Source: Candidatus Sphingomonas excrementigallinarum (GTDB lineage: Bacteria > Pseudomonadota > Alphaproteobacteria > Sphingomonadales > Sphingomonadaceae). From it: a stretch of DNA of 46,929 bases. Below are positions 1 through 10,434 of this stretch, one piece after another. The stretch lies in the NCBI GenBank assembly GCA_019112965.1, contig DXIH01000095.1:1-46929 (forward strand), read 5' to 3'. Position 1 is the stretch's first letter. Each line of letters begins with the position of its first letter. Both the position numbers and the translations under genes were made by a program. The notes under the pieces were generated by a model, which was not told where the DNA came from, did not search any database, and saw only the letters and a program-made list of their open reading frames with translations.

Positions 1-210
1 TTAGTGCTTTTTAACGATCCCCGAGCACCTTGAATGCCCAGGACAACCGCCAAGCCGCCGCCCGCATGTCCCTTCATCTAACCTACAATGTCAAAGAGCC
101 CCGACAACAAAACCACCGGCAACACCATACCTCCCCGTTCCCAGGGCGTCCAGCGTGCCAGTCTGTCGTAGCTGCAACCGGTAAGTCGTTGTGGCGACCA
201 CCGCTGCGGT
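1..210 (-). other. rRNA operon 5' leader with boxA antiterminator
   Basis: Read on the minus strand, 89-99 is GCTCTTTGACA, a close match to the boxA antitermination element of ribosomal leaders. It is followed by a GATGAAGGGACATG stretch that I recall from sphingomonad 16S leader regions. No credible protein-coding frame occurs here. The 16S gene itself would lie to the left of the window and is not seen, so the identification is inference from boxA and the upstream promoter. An ITS before 23S is the alternative, but the promoter argues for the 16S leader. Confidence 0.55.
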
Positions 211-216
211 GAAACC

Positions 217-245
217 CCTCTAGGCGGACCCACTTCGGGGGTCAA
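217..245 (-). promoter_or_regulatory. Predicted rRNA operon promoter (sigma-70 type)
   Basis: On the minus strand there is a -35 box TTGACC (240-245), a 17-nt spacer and a -10-like TAGAGG (217-222). A-rich DNA just upstream (about 246-275) resembles an UP element. Transcription would run leftward into the boxA leader and out of the window. Alphaproteobacterial rrn promoters usually keep a strong TTGAC box with a TA-rich -10. The assignment rests on the box spacing plus the downstream boxA. Confidence 0.55.
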
Positions 246-300
246 CAACATTTTTCACATTCCTGTCTTTTTTGTTGCGCCGACCCGTAACTTCCAACCC

Positions 301-1281
301 CTACGGTCCTTCGCTCTCCGCCGCCGCCCGTTCCCCATAATGGCGCGCGAGCATGGCGCAGGCGATGAGCTGGATCTGGTGGAACAGCATGACCGGCAAC
401 AGGATCACGCCGACCTGCGCCGCCGGAAACAGCACGCCTGCCATGGGAACGCCCGACGCCAGGCTCTTCTTCGATCCGCAGAATTGCAGGACGATCGCGT
501 CCTCCGGCGACAGACGCATCGCCCGTGCGATCATATAGGTCGCCGCGAGGATCAGCCCGAGCAGCAACAGGCAAAGCAGGAACAGCCGCCCCAGATCGCC
601 CGGTGACACGCGCGTCCATAGCCCTTCGACCACCGCCGCACCGAATGCGGTATAGACGACGAGCAGGATCGAACCGCGATCGACCAGCGTCAACAGGCTC
701 TTATGTCGACTGACAAAGCCCCCGATCCATGGCCGGAGCAGATGCCCCGCCACGAATGGCGCGAGCAGTTGCAGCAGGATTCCCTCTATCGAGGCGAGCG
801 ACACCCCTGCCCCGCCTTCTACCTTCATCAGCAGGGCAACCAGCGCCGGGGTCACGATAATGCCGAGGAGGTTGGAGAAGGACGCGCTGCAGATCGCCGC
901 CGCGACATTGCCGCGCGCGATCGCGGTAAAGGCGATGGAGGACTGCACCGTCGAGGGCAGCAGGGTCAGGAACAATATGCCCATGGCCAGCGACGGATCG
1001 ATACCCGGCAGCCGGATCATGCCGAGCCCCAGCAGCGGAAACAGAAGGAATGTCGATGCCAGCACCGCCAGATGGAGCGGCCAGTTGCGCAGGCCGGTCC
1101 AGATGGCGTCGCGCGACAGCTTCGCACCGTGCAGGAAGAAAAGCAGCACGATACCCGCATCGGCGAGATACCCGGCAAATGTCGCGAATTCGCCGCGTGC
1201 GGGCAGGACGGTGGCGAGCAGGACCGTCGCCAGCAGGCTGAGGATGAAGGGTTCGAAGACGGAAAACAGGCGCTGGATCAT
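301..1281 (-). CDS. SBF-like (bile acid:sodium symporter-type) transporter
   Basis: This is an inner-membrane carrier of the bile acid:sodium symporter superfamily, YfeH/SBF_like branch (326 aa). It shows about nine to ten hydrophobic segments starting near residue 5. The family signature region LQFCGSKKSLASGVPMA lies near residue 270. The substrate cannot be read from sequence: family members carry organic anions or are uncharacterised. The start at 1281 is preferred over an upstream ATG at 1326 because GGGGAG lies 5 nt ahead of it and the hydrophobic core begins straight after. It is a single gene, with the rRNA leader downstream and a 560-bp gap upstream. Confidence 0.85.
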   Translation of the reverse strand: MIQRLFSVFEPFILSLLATVLLATVLPARGEFATFAGYLADAGIVLLFFLHGAKLSRDAIWTGLRNWPLHLAVLASTFLLFPLLGLGMIRLPGIDPSLAMGILFLTLLPSTVQSSIAFTAIARGNVAAAICSASFSNLLGIIVTPALVALLMKVEGGAGVSLASIEGILLQLLAPFVAGHLLRPWIGGFVSRHKSLLTLVDRGSILLVVYTAFGAAVVEGLWTRVSPGDLGRLFLLCLLLLGLILAATYMIARAMRLSPEDAIVLQFCGSKKSLASGVPMAGVLFPAAQVGVILLPVMLFHQIQLIACAMLARHYGERAAAESEGP

Positions 1282-1566
1282 GGGCGCTCCCCGGCTGGAC
1301 GCGCTCCGCAACCCGTCAGGCTTCACCGAAACGCCGTGAAAGCCGCCAGATAGGCGGATCAGGACAGCGACGCTACCCTTTGTGAATTCCCGGCCTTTGT
1401 AGATTCAGGGGAAAAAGGAAAATGGGGGGAGCCTACCCGAATCGCTCAACCCCCACTCCGATCGTCCAGCCGGTGCCGGTGTTTCCGGCGGCTTCCGCTC
1501 CCGATTTATGATTCTGTTCGTGTGTTGGCCGACGATACGAGCGTTCCCTAGGGGAAATCGCGGCCA

Positions 1567-1594
1567 AAAAAAAGGCCGGTCTTGCGACCGGCCG
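1567..1594 (-). terminator. Intrinsic terminator, minus strand, no assigned gene
   Basis: On the minus strand an 8-bp stem GGCCGGTC/GACCGGCC closes a GCAA tetraloop and is followed directly by a run of eight to nine U. This is a textbook rho-independent terminator. In the plus direction the T-run is displaced from the stem, so the minus direction is favoured. No convincing minus-strand gene ends just before it. Confidence 0.7.
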
Positions 1595-1844
1595 GAAAGT
1601 TTTTAGGAGAGGATGCCTGAAAGGCCCGATCCTTGTGCACCGCAGCACCGATGTTCGCAATTGCAACCTTGGCAACCGGAATTGCGGAAAATGCAATTGA
1701 GAGCGGTAACAACCACTTGGATCGCCCCGCAGCCCCCATTCCTTTTACGGCGATCTCGCGGAACGGTTCGATGGCAGCCGGGGGTCTTGCCGAATGTGGT
1801 GCGGCTGCCGAGATGGTTGCCACGATAATGCGCAAGGAAGCCGA

Positions 1845-3860
1845 ATGACCACCAATCCCCTGCTCGCCGATACTGACCTGCCAGACTTCGCGGCTATCCG
1901 CCCAGAGCATCTGGTGCCTGCGGTCGAGCACATGATCGCCGATGCGCGCGCCGCCGCCGATCGGATCGGCGGATCGAATGCCAGCGACTTTGCCGATGTC
2001 GTGCTGGCCAGCGAACGGGCGGGATTTGCGATCGCGCGGGGCTGGTCTCCAGCGGGGCACCTCCATTCGGTTGCCGATACGCCCGAGCTGCGCGCCGCCT
2101 TTGCCGAGGCGCAGGCGATGCTGGCCGAATATGGCATGGAGGCGGGCCAGGACCCGCGACTGTTCGCCGCCTTCAACCGGGTCGACCTAGCCCCTCTCAA
2201 TGAGGTCGAGGCGCGCGCGGTCGAGCTGGCGCGGCGCGACTTCACGCTGTCGGGCGTGGGACTGGATGACGCGGCCAAGGCGCGGTTCCGCGAGATCGGC
2301 GTCGAGCTGAACCGGCTGAGCACCGAGTTCGGCAATGCCGTGCTCGATTCGACCGAGGCGTGGAGCGAGCATGTCACCGACGAAACTCTGCTCTCCGGCC
2401 TGACCGATAATGCCAAGGCGATCCTGGCCTCTTACGCCGCGGAGAGGGATCTGGACGGCTGGCTGGTGACGCTGCGCGAGCCGAGCGTGCAGGCGATCCT
2501 GACCCAGGCGGACAATCGCGACCTGCGCGCCCGCGTCGCCAAGGCTTATGCGACCCGCGCCTCCGATCAGGCGGCCGACCCTACCCATGACAATAGCGTG
2601 CGGATCGACCGCATTCTGGCGCTTCGCCATGAAGCGGCTCAGCTGCTCGGCTTCAACGACGCCGCCGCCCGCTCCGTCGAGACCAAGATGGCACAGTCGG
2701 CGGACGAGGCGCTGGCCTTTCTCTCCGATCTTGCCGGGCGGGCCCGCCCCCTGGCGGAGCGCGAACTGGCGGAGGCGAGTGCCTATGCCGCCGAGAAATT
2801 CGGCATCGAAAAGCTGGAGCCCTGGGACATGGGCTATGTCGCCGAGCATATCCGCCGCGAGCGATTCGGCGTCGATCGCGAGGCGATCCGCGCTTATTTC
2901 CCCCTCCCCCGCGTGATGGAGGGCACGGTGGCGCTGATCGATCGGCTGTACGGCATCCGCCTGGTCGAGCGCGCGGGCGTTTCCGTGTGGAACGACGATG
3001 TCCGCTATTATGATGTGCAGGATAAGAACGGCGAGATCGTCGCGGGCGTCTATTGCGACTTCCATGCGCGCGCGGGCAAGCGTGGCGGCGCCTGGATGGA
3101 CGTGTGCCGTCCGCGCTTCCGCGATGCCGACCGCTTCCACCGTCCGATCGCCTATCTGACCTGCAACTTCCCGCCCGCGACCGGCGACACCCCCGCCCTG
3201 CTGGCGCATGGCGATGTCGTCACGTTGCTCCACGAGTTCGGCCATGTGCTGCACCACCTACTGACCGAGGTCGACCTTCCCTCGATCGGTGGCATTTCGG
3301 GCGTCGAGTGGGACGCGGTCGAGCTGCCCAGCCAGTTCATGGAGAATTTCGCCTGGGACCGCGACACGCTGACCGCGTTGTCGGCGCATGTCGAGACGGG
3401 CGAACCGTTGCCCGAAGAGCTGTTCGCCAAGATGCTGGCGGCTCGGCGCTTCCAGGCGGGGCTGTTCCTGCTGCGCCAGATCGAGTTCGCGACCTTCGAC
3501 CTGCGGCTCCATCGTGATTACGACCCGGCGCAGGGCGGCCGGGTGATGGCGGTGCTGAACGGCGTTCGTGACGAGGTGGCGGTGATTCGCCCGCCCGAGT
3601 GGAATCGCTTCCCGCACAGCTTCAGCCATATCTTCGCGGGCGGCTATGCGGCGGGCTATTACAGCTATCTCTGGGCGGAGCTGTTGTCGGCGGACGCCTT
3701 TGCCGCCTTTGCCGAGGAAGGTCAGGCGGCGGGCGACCGATTCCGTCGCGAGGTGCTGGCGCGCGGGGCGAGCCGCCCGGCGGCCGAGAATTTCCGCGCT
3801 TTCCGCGGCCGTGCGCCCGAGCCGGACGCACTGCTTCGCCATCACGGCCTCGCGGCCTGA
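1845..3860 (+). CDS. prlC: Oligopeptidase A-like M3 family zinc metallopeptidase
   Basis: A cytosolic oligopeptidase (671 aa) of family M3A that cleaves short peptides, including signal-peptide remnants in the E. coli OpdA model. The zinc motif HEFGH begins at residue 463, and the C-terminal SHIF-GGYAAGYYSYLW block is typical of M3A. The N-terminus (TNPLL...LPDF..I.PEHLVPAVE) matches the oligopeptidase A opening closely, which is why I prefer this to dipeptidyl carboxypeptidase. The start at 1845 has AAGGAAG about 7 nt upstream. Overlapping its start (ATGA) is a short unrecognised frame, 1651-1848. A GC-rich hairpin follows the stop. Confidence 0.88.
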   Translation: MTTNPLLADTDLPDFAAIRPEHLVPAVEHMIADARAAADRIGGSNASDFADVVLASERAGFAIARGWSPAGHLHSVADTPELRAAFAEAQAMLAEYGMEAGQDPRLFAAFNRVDLAPLNEVEARAVELARRDFTLSGVGLDDAAKARFREIGVELNRLSTEFGNAVLDSTEAWSEHVTDETLLSGLTDNAKAILASYAAERDLDGWLVTLREPSVQAILTQADNRDLRARVAKAYATRASDQAADPTHDNSVRIDRILALRHEAAQLLGFNDAAARSVETKMAQSADEALAFLSDLAGRARPLAERELAEASAYAAEKFGIEKLEPWDMGYVAEHIRRERFGVDREAIRAYFPLPRVMEGTVALIDRLYGIRLVERAGVSVWNDDVRYYDVQDKNGEIVAGVYCDFHARAGKRGGAWMDVCRPRFRDADRFHRPIAYLTCNFPPATGDTPALLAHGDVVTLLHEFGHVLHHLLTEVDLPSIGGISGVEWDAVELPSQFMENFAWDRDTLTALSAHVETGEPLPEELFAKMLAARRFQAGLFLLRQIEFATFDLRLHRDYDPAQGGRVMAVLNGVRDEVAVIRPPEWNRFPHSFSHIFAGGYAAGYYSYLWAELLSADAFAAFAEEGQAAGDRFRREVLARGASRPAAENFRAFRGRAPEPDALLRHHGLAA

Positions 3861-3866
3861 TCCAAA

Positions 3867-3897
3867 AGCCGGGGCCGTTTATGGCGGCCCCGACTTT
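3867..3897 (+). terminator. Probable terminator of the M3 peptidase gene
   Basis: An inverted repeat CGGGGCC ... GGCCCCG with a short loop is followed by a weak, interrupted T-run. It sits 8 nt after the peptidase stop codon. The poor T-tract lowers confidence. Confidence 0.45.
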
Positions 3898-3991
3898 GTT
3901 CCCTACTGTAACCCAGATCATACAGAAAAAATCGCGTCGCTACGGCTTCTTAACCATCCTCGACCTAGTCTGAATGACAGGAGGATGTGCC

Positions 3992-5452
3992 GTGAGCGGA
4001 TCGGAACATATTGATTTTGAACAGCGGTTGGCCGCGTTCGACTATAGCGCCGGAAGCTATTCGACGTTCCCGACGATCAAGCGTGCGATCGAACGCCATG
4101 CGCCCGCCGCGCTGACCGCGCTGTACCGGCACATCGCGAACACCTCGCAGATCCGGGGGCTATTCACCTCGCAGGCGCGGATGGACCATGCCCGCGACAA
4201 GCAGATGGAGCATTGGCGCAAGCTGTTCTCCGGCCCGCTCGACCGCGACTATGCCGCCGCCTCGACCCATATCGGGCAGGTGCATGCCCGGATCGGGCTG
4301 GCGCCGACCTGGTACATCAGCGGCTATGCCCGGATGCTGGAATATGTCCTGCCCAAGCTGATCCTGGGGCGGTTGCTATGGCCCTTCGGCGCCGCGCATC
4401 GTGCGCGGGCCGCCAATGCGCTGGTCAAGGCGTCGCTGATCGACATGGACATCGCGCTCGCCTCCTATTTCGAGGCCGAACAGGCCGGGCGCCGCGCGGT
4501 GATCGAGCGGTGCGGCGCGGTGTTCGACAGGATGGCCAAGGGCGACCTGACCGCTTCGCTCGAAGGCCTTCCGTCCGAATATCAGGCGCTCGCCGATAGT
4601 TTCGAGGCGATGCGCGCACAGATGTGCGCGACGCTGGGCGTCGTTACCCAGTCGGGCGAGCATATCCGCGTCGGCTCGGGCGATATCCGCCTGGCATCGG
4701 ACGATCTGTCCGACCGCACCAAGCAGCAGGCGGCCTCGCTGGAAGAAACCGCCGCCGCGATGCAGCAGATCACCTCGACCGTCCGTCAGACCGCCGACGG
4801 TGCCTCGCGCGCCAATCGGATCGTCGGCGAGGCGCGAGCCGAGGCCGAGGAATCGGGCCAGATCGTCCGTCGCGCGGTCGAGGCGATGGGCGGCATCGAA
4901 CGCTCCTCGTCCGAAATCAGCGAGATAATCACGGTCATCGACGGCATCTCGTTTCAGACCAACCTGCTCGCGCTCAACGCGGGCGTCGAGGCGGCGCGGG
5001 CGGGCGAGGCTGGCAAAGGCTTTGCCGTGGTCGCCAGCGAAGTGCGCGCCCTGGCACAGCGCTCGGCAGAGGCGGCCAAGGACGTGAAGACGCGGATCCT
5101 TGCCTCTTCCGACCAGGTCGGCGTCGGGGTCGAGCTGGTCAACGAGGCGGGCGAAGCGCTGCAACGGATCATCGGCCGGATCGGCGAGATCAGCGATCTG
5201 GTGTCGCAGATCGCCGCCTCCGCCACGCAACAGTCGATCGGCCTGCAACAGGTCAACACCGCGGTCGCCGAGATGGACGGCGTGACCCAGCGCAACGCGG
5301 CGATGGTCGAACAGGCCACCGACGCCGCCCGAACCCTGGCCCAAGAGGCCGAGACGCTGGCCCGCGAGGTCGCCCGCTTCCGTTTGGCCGACATGACCGG
5401 CGATCCACGCAACCCGGTTCACCAGATGCAGCGACGGCTCGTCGCAGGCTGA
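3992..5452 (+). CDS. Globin-coupled methyl-accepting chemotaxis protein (HemAT-like)
   Basis: A soluble chemoreceptor (486 aa) that should sense oxygen or another haem ligand. Residues 10-165 form a protoglobin-type sensor with the hallmark IGQVHARIGLAPTWYI, in which His98 is the expected proximal haem ligand. A short linker (near 180, DRMAKGDLT) leads to a methyl-accepting signalling domain with the conserved hairpin tip ISFQTNLLALNAGVEAARAG. No transmembrane segment is visible, so it should be cytosolic. I choose the GTG at 3992 because AGGAGG sits 7 nt upstream of it; the in-frame ATG at 3974 would place that SD inside the gene. No che genes are adjacent. A strong terminator follows. Confidence 0.9.
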   Translation: MSGSEHIDFEQRLAAFDYSAGSYSTFPTIKRAIERHAPAALTALYRHIANTSQIRGLFTSQARMDHARDKQMEHWRKLFSGPLDRDYAAASTHIGQVHARIGLAPTWYISGYARMLEYVLPKLILGRLLWPFGAAHRARAANALVKASLIDMDIALASYFEAEQAGRRAVIERCGAVFDRMAKGDLTASLEGLPSEYQALADSFEAMRAQMCATLGVVTQSGEHIRVGSGDIRLASDDLSDRTKQQAASLEETAAAMQQITSTVRQTADGASRANRIVGEARAEAEESGQIVRRAVEAMGGIERSSSEISEIITVIDGISFQTNLLALNAGVEAARAGEAGKGFAVVASEVRALAQRSAEAAKDVKTRILASSDQVGVGVELVNEAGEALQRIIGRIGEISDLVSQIAASATQQSIGLQQVNTAVAEMDGVTQRNAAMVEQATDAARTLAQEAETLAREVARFRLADMTGDPRNPVHQMQRRLVAG

Positions 5453-5476
5453 CCCCTATCCCCCCAAGGATGAACT

Positions 5477-5507
5477 GGGCTCCGGCGAAAGTCGGGGCCC
5501 TTTTTTT
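5477..5507 (+). terminator. Rho-independent terminator after the chemoreceptor
   Basis: An 8-bp stem GGGCTCCG/CGGGGCCC (one U-G pair) with an 8-nt loop is followed directly by seven T. It lies 24 nt after the stop codon. Confidence 0.8.
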
Positions 5508-5635
5508 GGGCCGTCATTCTCGCTCCCGTCCCGTGGCGGGGGCATAGACGGGAAAGGCAGACCACGCCGGCCAAACGCGGAAAACCACCCATGGAAAACC
5601 AGGGGCGGCGAATAAAATCGGCGATGTCGAAAGGA

Positions 5636-5711
5636 TGGTGGAGCCGAGGGGGATCGAACCCCTGACCTCTGCAATGCCATTGCAGCGCTCTCCCAGCTGA
5701 GCTACGGCCCC
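5636..5711 (-). tRNA. tRNA-Ala(GGC), copy 1
   Basis: A complete 76-nt cloverleaf on the minus strand. The acceptor stem GGGGCCG pairs with CGGCTCC, the anticodon loop ATGGCAT carries GGC, the T-arm is GGTTCGATCC, and the 3' CCA is encoded. It is identical over its full length to the copy 76 bp upstream on the same strand, and the two are probably cotranscribed. Confidence 0.97.
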
Positions 5712-5787
5712 ATCGATTTCGGCGCGAGCCCGGCGGGATGCGGGCTGGCCTGTCAGCGCATTATGACATGCGGCTGTTCCGGCGGAA

Positions 5788-5863
5788 TGGTGGAGCCGAG
5801 GGGGATCGAACCCCTGACCTCTGCAATGCCATTGCAGCGCTCTCCCAGCTGAGCTACGGCCCC
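5788..5863 (-). tRNA. tRNA-Ala(GGC), copy 2
   Basis: A 76-nt tRNA on the minus strand with the same sequence, anticodon GGC and encoded CCA as the neighbouring copy. It is promoter-proximal in the pair, and a candidate promoter lies 20 nt upstream. Confidence 0.97.
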
Positions 5864-5882
5864 GTTCCGCTGTGGAGGCAGC

Positions 5883-5911
5883 CCACTAGCGGGGCCGCCG
5901 TGGCTCGGCAA
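5883..5911 (-). promoter_or_regulatory. Candidate promoter for the tRNA-Ala pair
   Basis: Minus-strand TTGCCG (5906-5911), a 17-nt spacer and TAGTGG (5883-5888) lie just upstream of the tRNA 5' end. The -10 is poor but resembles the TAGAGG used at the rRNA leader in this window. Confidence 0.4.
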
Positions 5912-5949
5912 GCACTTTTTTCAAGCACCGGCCGAGCCCCTCGGACAAC

Positions 5950-6273
5950 TCAGTGTTCGTCGTCCTCGCTGGACGTTTCCACGCCCAGATCGTCGTCGCC
6001 GCCCAGATCGACTTCATCGTCGGGCGAGGGCTCTTCGTCCTCGCCAGTGATGTCCAGATCTTCGTCGTCACCGCCCGCCAGATCGCTGTCGGCTTCCTTG
6101 TTCTCCGGCTTGGCCTGCTCGAACGGCAGGGGCTGCTTGGACTTCAGGATGGGCTCGGGCTCCCACTGCGTCCCGCAATTGATGCAGGTGACGGGGTCGT
6201 CCTTTTCGAGGTCGTAGAAGCGCGTCGCGCATTTCGGGCACGTACGCTTCGTGCCCCATTCCGGCTTGATCAT
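5950..6273 (-). CDS. TIGR02300-type zinc-ribbon protein with acidic tail
   Basis: A conserved alphaproteobacterial protein of unknown function (107 aa). The N-terminus IKPEWGTKRTCPKC and the later CINCGTQW supply two CxxC pairs that should form a zinc ribbon. Residues 55 to the end are dominated by Asp and Glu. I place the start at 6273, where AAAGG lies about 10 nt upstream; the ATG at 6282 would leave almost no spacing. It is transcribed divergently from aroA, 95 bp away, so the two share a promoter region. The acidic tail suggests a role in protein or nucleic-acid binding, but that is only inference. Confidence 0.85.
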   Translation of the reverse strand: MIKPEWGTKRTCPKCATRFYDLEKDDPVTCINCGTQWEPEPILKSKQPLPFEQAKPENKEADSDLAGGDDEDLDITGEDEEPSPDDEVDLGGDDDLGVETSSEDDEH

Positions 6274-6368
6274 GCCGTTCATACCTTTCGGATTGGGTTT
6301 TCCGCCGGAGCGAAAAGTGGGCGCGCCTTGCCACAGCGCAAGCCCCCTGTCAAAAGCCCGCGCCATCT

Positions 6369-7700
6369 ATGGCGCACACCCTTCCCCAGCCTCGCACCGT
6401 GCGAGCCGCCGCCGCCCTTCGCGGCACCATCGCCGTTCCTGGCGACAAATCGATCAGCCACCGTTCGCTGATGCTCTCCGCGCTCGCGGTCGGGCAAAGC
6501 CGGGTCGAGGGCCTGCTGGAGGGCGAGGACGTGCTCGCCACCGCCGCCGCGATGCGCGCGATGGGCGCGGACATCGTCCGCCAGGATGACGGGGTGTGGG
6601 TGATCCACGGAGTCGGTGTCGGCGGCCTGCTCCAGCCGGAAACGGCGCTCGACATGGGCAATTCGGGCACCTCGACGCGTCTTTTGATGGGTCTGGTCGC
6701 CAGCCATCCGATCACCGCGACCTTTATCGGCGACGCCTCGCTGTCCAAGCGGCCGATGGGCCGCGTCATCGAACCGCTGTCGCAGATGGGCGCGCAGTTC
6801 CAGGATACGCCGGGCGGCCGCCTGCCCCTGATGGTCCGAGGCATCAGCCCGGCGGTGCCGATCCGCTATACTCTGCCCGTCGCCTCGGCACAGGTGAAGT
6901 CGGCGATCCTGCTCGCGGGTCTCAACACGCCTGGGGAAACCACGGTGATCGAGCCGATCGCGACGCGCGACCATAGCGAGCGGATGCTGGCCGGTTTTGG
7001 TGCCGAGCTGACCGTCACCCCCTCGCCCGAGGGCCGGGTCATCACGATTCACGGGCCTGCTGAACTGAAGCCGCAGAATATCGTCGTGCCGGGCGATCCG
7101 TCGTCGGCGGCTTTCTGGCTGGTCGCGGGCTCGATCGTGCCGGAGGCGGACGTGACCATCACCAATGTCGGCATGAACCCGACCCGCACCGGCATCATCG
7201 AAGCGCTCAAGATGATGGGTGCCGATATCACCGAACTGGACGCGCGCATCGTTGGCGGCGAGCCGGTGGCCGACCTGCGCGTTCGCCATGCCCCTCTGTC
7301 GGCGATCGAGGTTCCGCCCGAGCTGACGCCGAGCATGATCGACGAATATCCCGTGCTGTTCGTCGCTGCCGCCTTTGCGACCGGCACGACGATCGCGCGC
7401 GGCGCGGAGGAACTGCGCGTCAAGGAGTCCGACCGGATCACCGCCATGGCGAATGCGCTCGGCGCGTGCGGCGTCCGTTGCGAGGAGTTCGAGGACGGCA
7501 TGGCCGTGACCGGCTCCGGCGGCGACCCGATCCCCGGCGGCGCGACGATCGCGACGCTGCTCGACCACCGCATCGCGATGAGCATGACGATCGCCGCGCT
7601 CCATGCCCGCGATCCCATCACGCTGGACGACGCCGCCCCCGTCGCGACGAGCTATCCCGTGTTCTTCGACACGCTGGAGAAGCTGGGAGCCGTGGCATGA
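6369..7700 (+). CDS. aroA: 3-phosphoshikimate 1-carboxyvinyltransferase (EPSP synthase)
   Basis: Catalyses the sixth shikimate-pathway step, joining PEP to shikimate-3-phosphate (443 aa, cytosolic). The N-terminal [17 protein letters not shown] binds substrate. [13 protein letters not shown] has the class II form RPMGR, where class I enzymes have RPIGH. The PEP-site loop reads GNSGTSTR, with glycine where the tolerant CP4 enzyme has alanine. LRVKESDRI and [12 protein letters not shown] further mark the family. The stop overlaps the cmk start by 4 nt (ATGA), implying translational coupling. The order aroA-cmk-rpsA-ihfB is a common alphaproteobacterial arrangement. Confidence 0.97.
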   Translation: MAHTLPQPRTVRAAAALRGTIAVPGDKSISHRSLMLSALAVGQSRVEGLLEGEDVLATAAAMRAMGADIVRQDDGVWVIHGVGVGGLLQPETALDMGNSGTSTRLLMGLVASHPITATFIGDASLSKRPMGRVIEPLSQMGAQFQDTPGGRLPLMVRGISPAVPIRYTLPVASAQVKSAILLAGLNTPGETTVIEPIATRDHSERMLAGFGAELTVTPSPEGRVITIHGPAELKPQNIVVPGDPSSAAFWLVAGSIVPEADVTITNVGMNPTRTGIIEALKMMGADITELDARIVGGEPVADLRVRHAPLSAIEVPPELTPSMIDEYPVLFVAAAFATGTTIARGAEELRVKESDRITAMANALGACGVRCEEFEDGMAVTGSGGDPIPGGATIATLLDHRIAMSMTIAALHARDPITLDDAAPVATSYPVFFDTLEKLGAVA

Positions 7701-8329
7701 TTATCGCCGTCGACGGCCCCGCCGCCAGCGGCAAGGGCACGATCGCCCGCGCGCTGGCCCGGCATTACGGCCTGCCGCATCTCGATACCGGCCTGCTCTA
7801 CCGTGCGGTGGCCGCGACGGTGCGACAGATGCACCTCGACCCCACGAAGGAAGCCGATGCGGTCGCCGCATGCAGCTTCGACGACGGCGTGCTCGCCGAT
7901 CCCGGCTTGCGCGATGACGAGACGGGCAAGCTTGCCTCGGTCGTATCGGCCCATCCGCTGGTCCGCGCCGCCTTGCTCCAGCGGCAGAAGCGGTTCGCGC
8001 AGCAGCCAGGCGGCGCGATCCTCGACGGGCGCGACATCGGCACGGTCATCGCGCCCGACGCCGACGCCAAGCTGTTCGTAAAGGCCAGTTCGCAGGTGCG
8101 GGCGCGGCGGCGACATAACGAACTGGTAAAGAACGGCGCGGATGTGTCGTTCGAGCAGGTGCTGGCGGATATCCGTGCCCGCGACGAACGCGACAGCGGC
8201 CGGGCGACAGCCCCCCTCACCCAGGCGGCGGACGCGGCGGCGCTCGACACTTCCAACCTGACGATCGACGCCGCGGTCGCCCGCGCGATCCAGTTCGTCG
8301 ACGCCCAGATGGCGGCCAAGGCGCGCTGA
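7697..8329 (+). CDS. cmk: (d)CMP kinase
   Basis: Phosphorylates CMP and dCMP with ATP to the diphosphates, feeding CTP and dCTP pools (210 aa). The P-loop GPAASGKGT lies at residues 7-15, followed by the [12 protein letters not shown] nucleotide-binding segment. [11 protein letters not shown] and the arginine-rich lid region RARRRHNEL are family hallmarks. Length fits the bacterial enzyme. It overlaps aroA by 4 nt, so its start is fixed by the ATGA junction and an IIAVDGPA opening. A local intergenic repeat begins 5 nt after its stop. Confidence 0.97.
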   Translation: MIIAVDGPAASGKGTIARALARHYGLPHLDTGLLYRAVAATVRQMHLDPTKEADAVAACSFDDGVLADPGLRDDETGKLASVVSAHPLVRAALLQRQKRFAQQPGGAILDGRDIGTVIAPDADAKLFVKASSQVRARRRHNELVKNGADVSFEQVLADIRARDERDSGRATAPLTQAADAAALDTSNLTIDAAVARAIQFVDAQMAAKAR

Positions 8330-8334
8330 TCCGA

Positions 8335-8462
8335 TCCTCCCCAGCATGGGGAGGTGGCAGCGCGCCAGCGCTGACGGAGGGAGGCCAGCACCAAGGGACG
8401 CCCTCATCGGCACGCCCCCTCCACCATGCTGCGCATGGTCCCCCTCCCCGTGCCGGGGAGGA
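8335..8462. repeat. Intergenic repeat family R1, copy a
   Basis: About 128 bp of GC-rich imperfect dyad. It opens TCCTCCCCAGCATGGGGAGG and closes CCCCCTCCCCGTGCCGGGGAGGA, with CCACCATGCTGCGCATGG inside. It is closely similar end to end to the copy at 19639-19767, so this is a dispersed repeat. It starts just after the cmk stop and could act as a transcript-end structure. The remaining bases up to rpsA (8463-8714) show no gene I can support. Confidence 0.8.
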
Positions 8463-8714
8463 CACCCCCTCACCTTGCGCAAAACCCCATTTTCCGCTAA
8501 GGCGCCCCCGCTCGCGGACCCTGTTCCGCGGAGAGGCTGACGCTGGGTATCGCCCCGGCGTCCTTTCCGCATTTGTCGCGGACCGCCGCTTTTCCGTGTT
8601 TCAGCCACATCTTCGGGCCTGGTGGCGTCGGCATGGGGTCGTCGCGGCCATCGTCGAAGGTCGGGGCAAAGCGCTGACCGAAGGCGAAAAACTCTCCAGG
8701 AACTTAACCCTTTT

Positions 8715-10424
<1,710 letters not shown>

Positions 10425-10434
10425 GTCACTGGAT

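Noticed and set aside
30..212. 60-codon plus-strand frame at the left edge
   Set aside because: It lies in the predicted rRNA leader, has no Shine-Dalgarno and has an unlikely composition.
1422..1511. 29-codon proline-rich frame after AGGAAA, a possible leader peptide
   Set aside because: There is no supporting gene in the same direction close enough, and it reads like chance high-GC sequence. Kept out of the feature list.
1651..1848. 65-residue frame overlapping the prlC start
   Set aside because: It has no SD at a useful distance and mixed third-position bias. It is mentioned only in the finding on this gap.
2187..3257. Long minus-strand frame across the M3 peptidase gene
   Set aside because: It is a mirror frame of a well-supported gene. 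High GC makes long antisense frames common here, and it has no recognisable domains.
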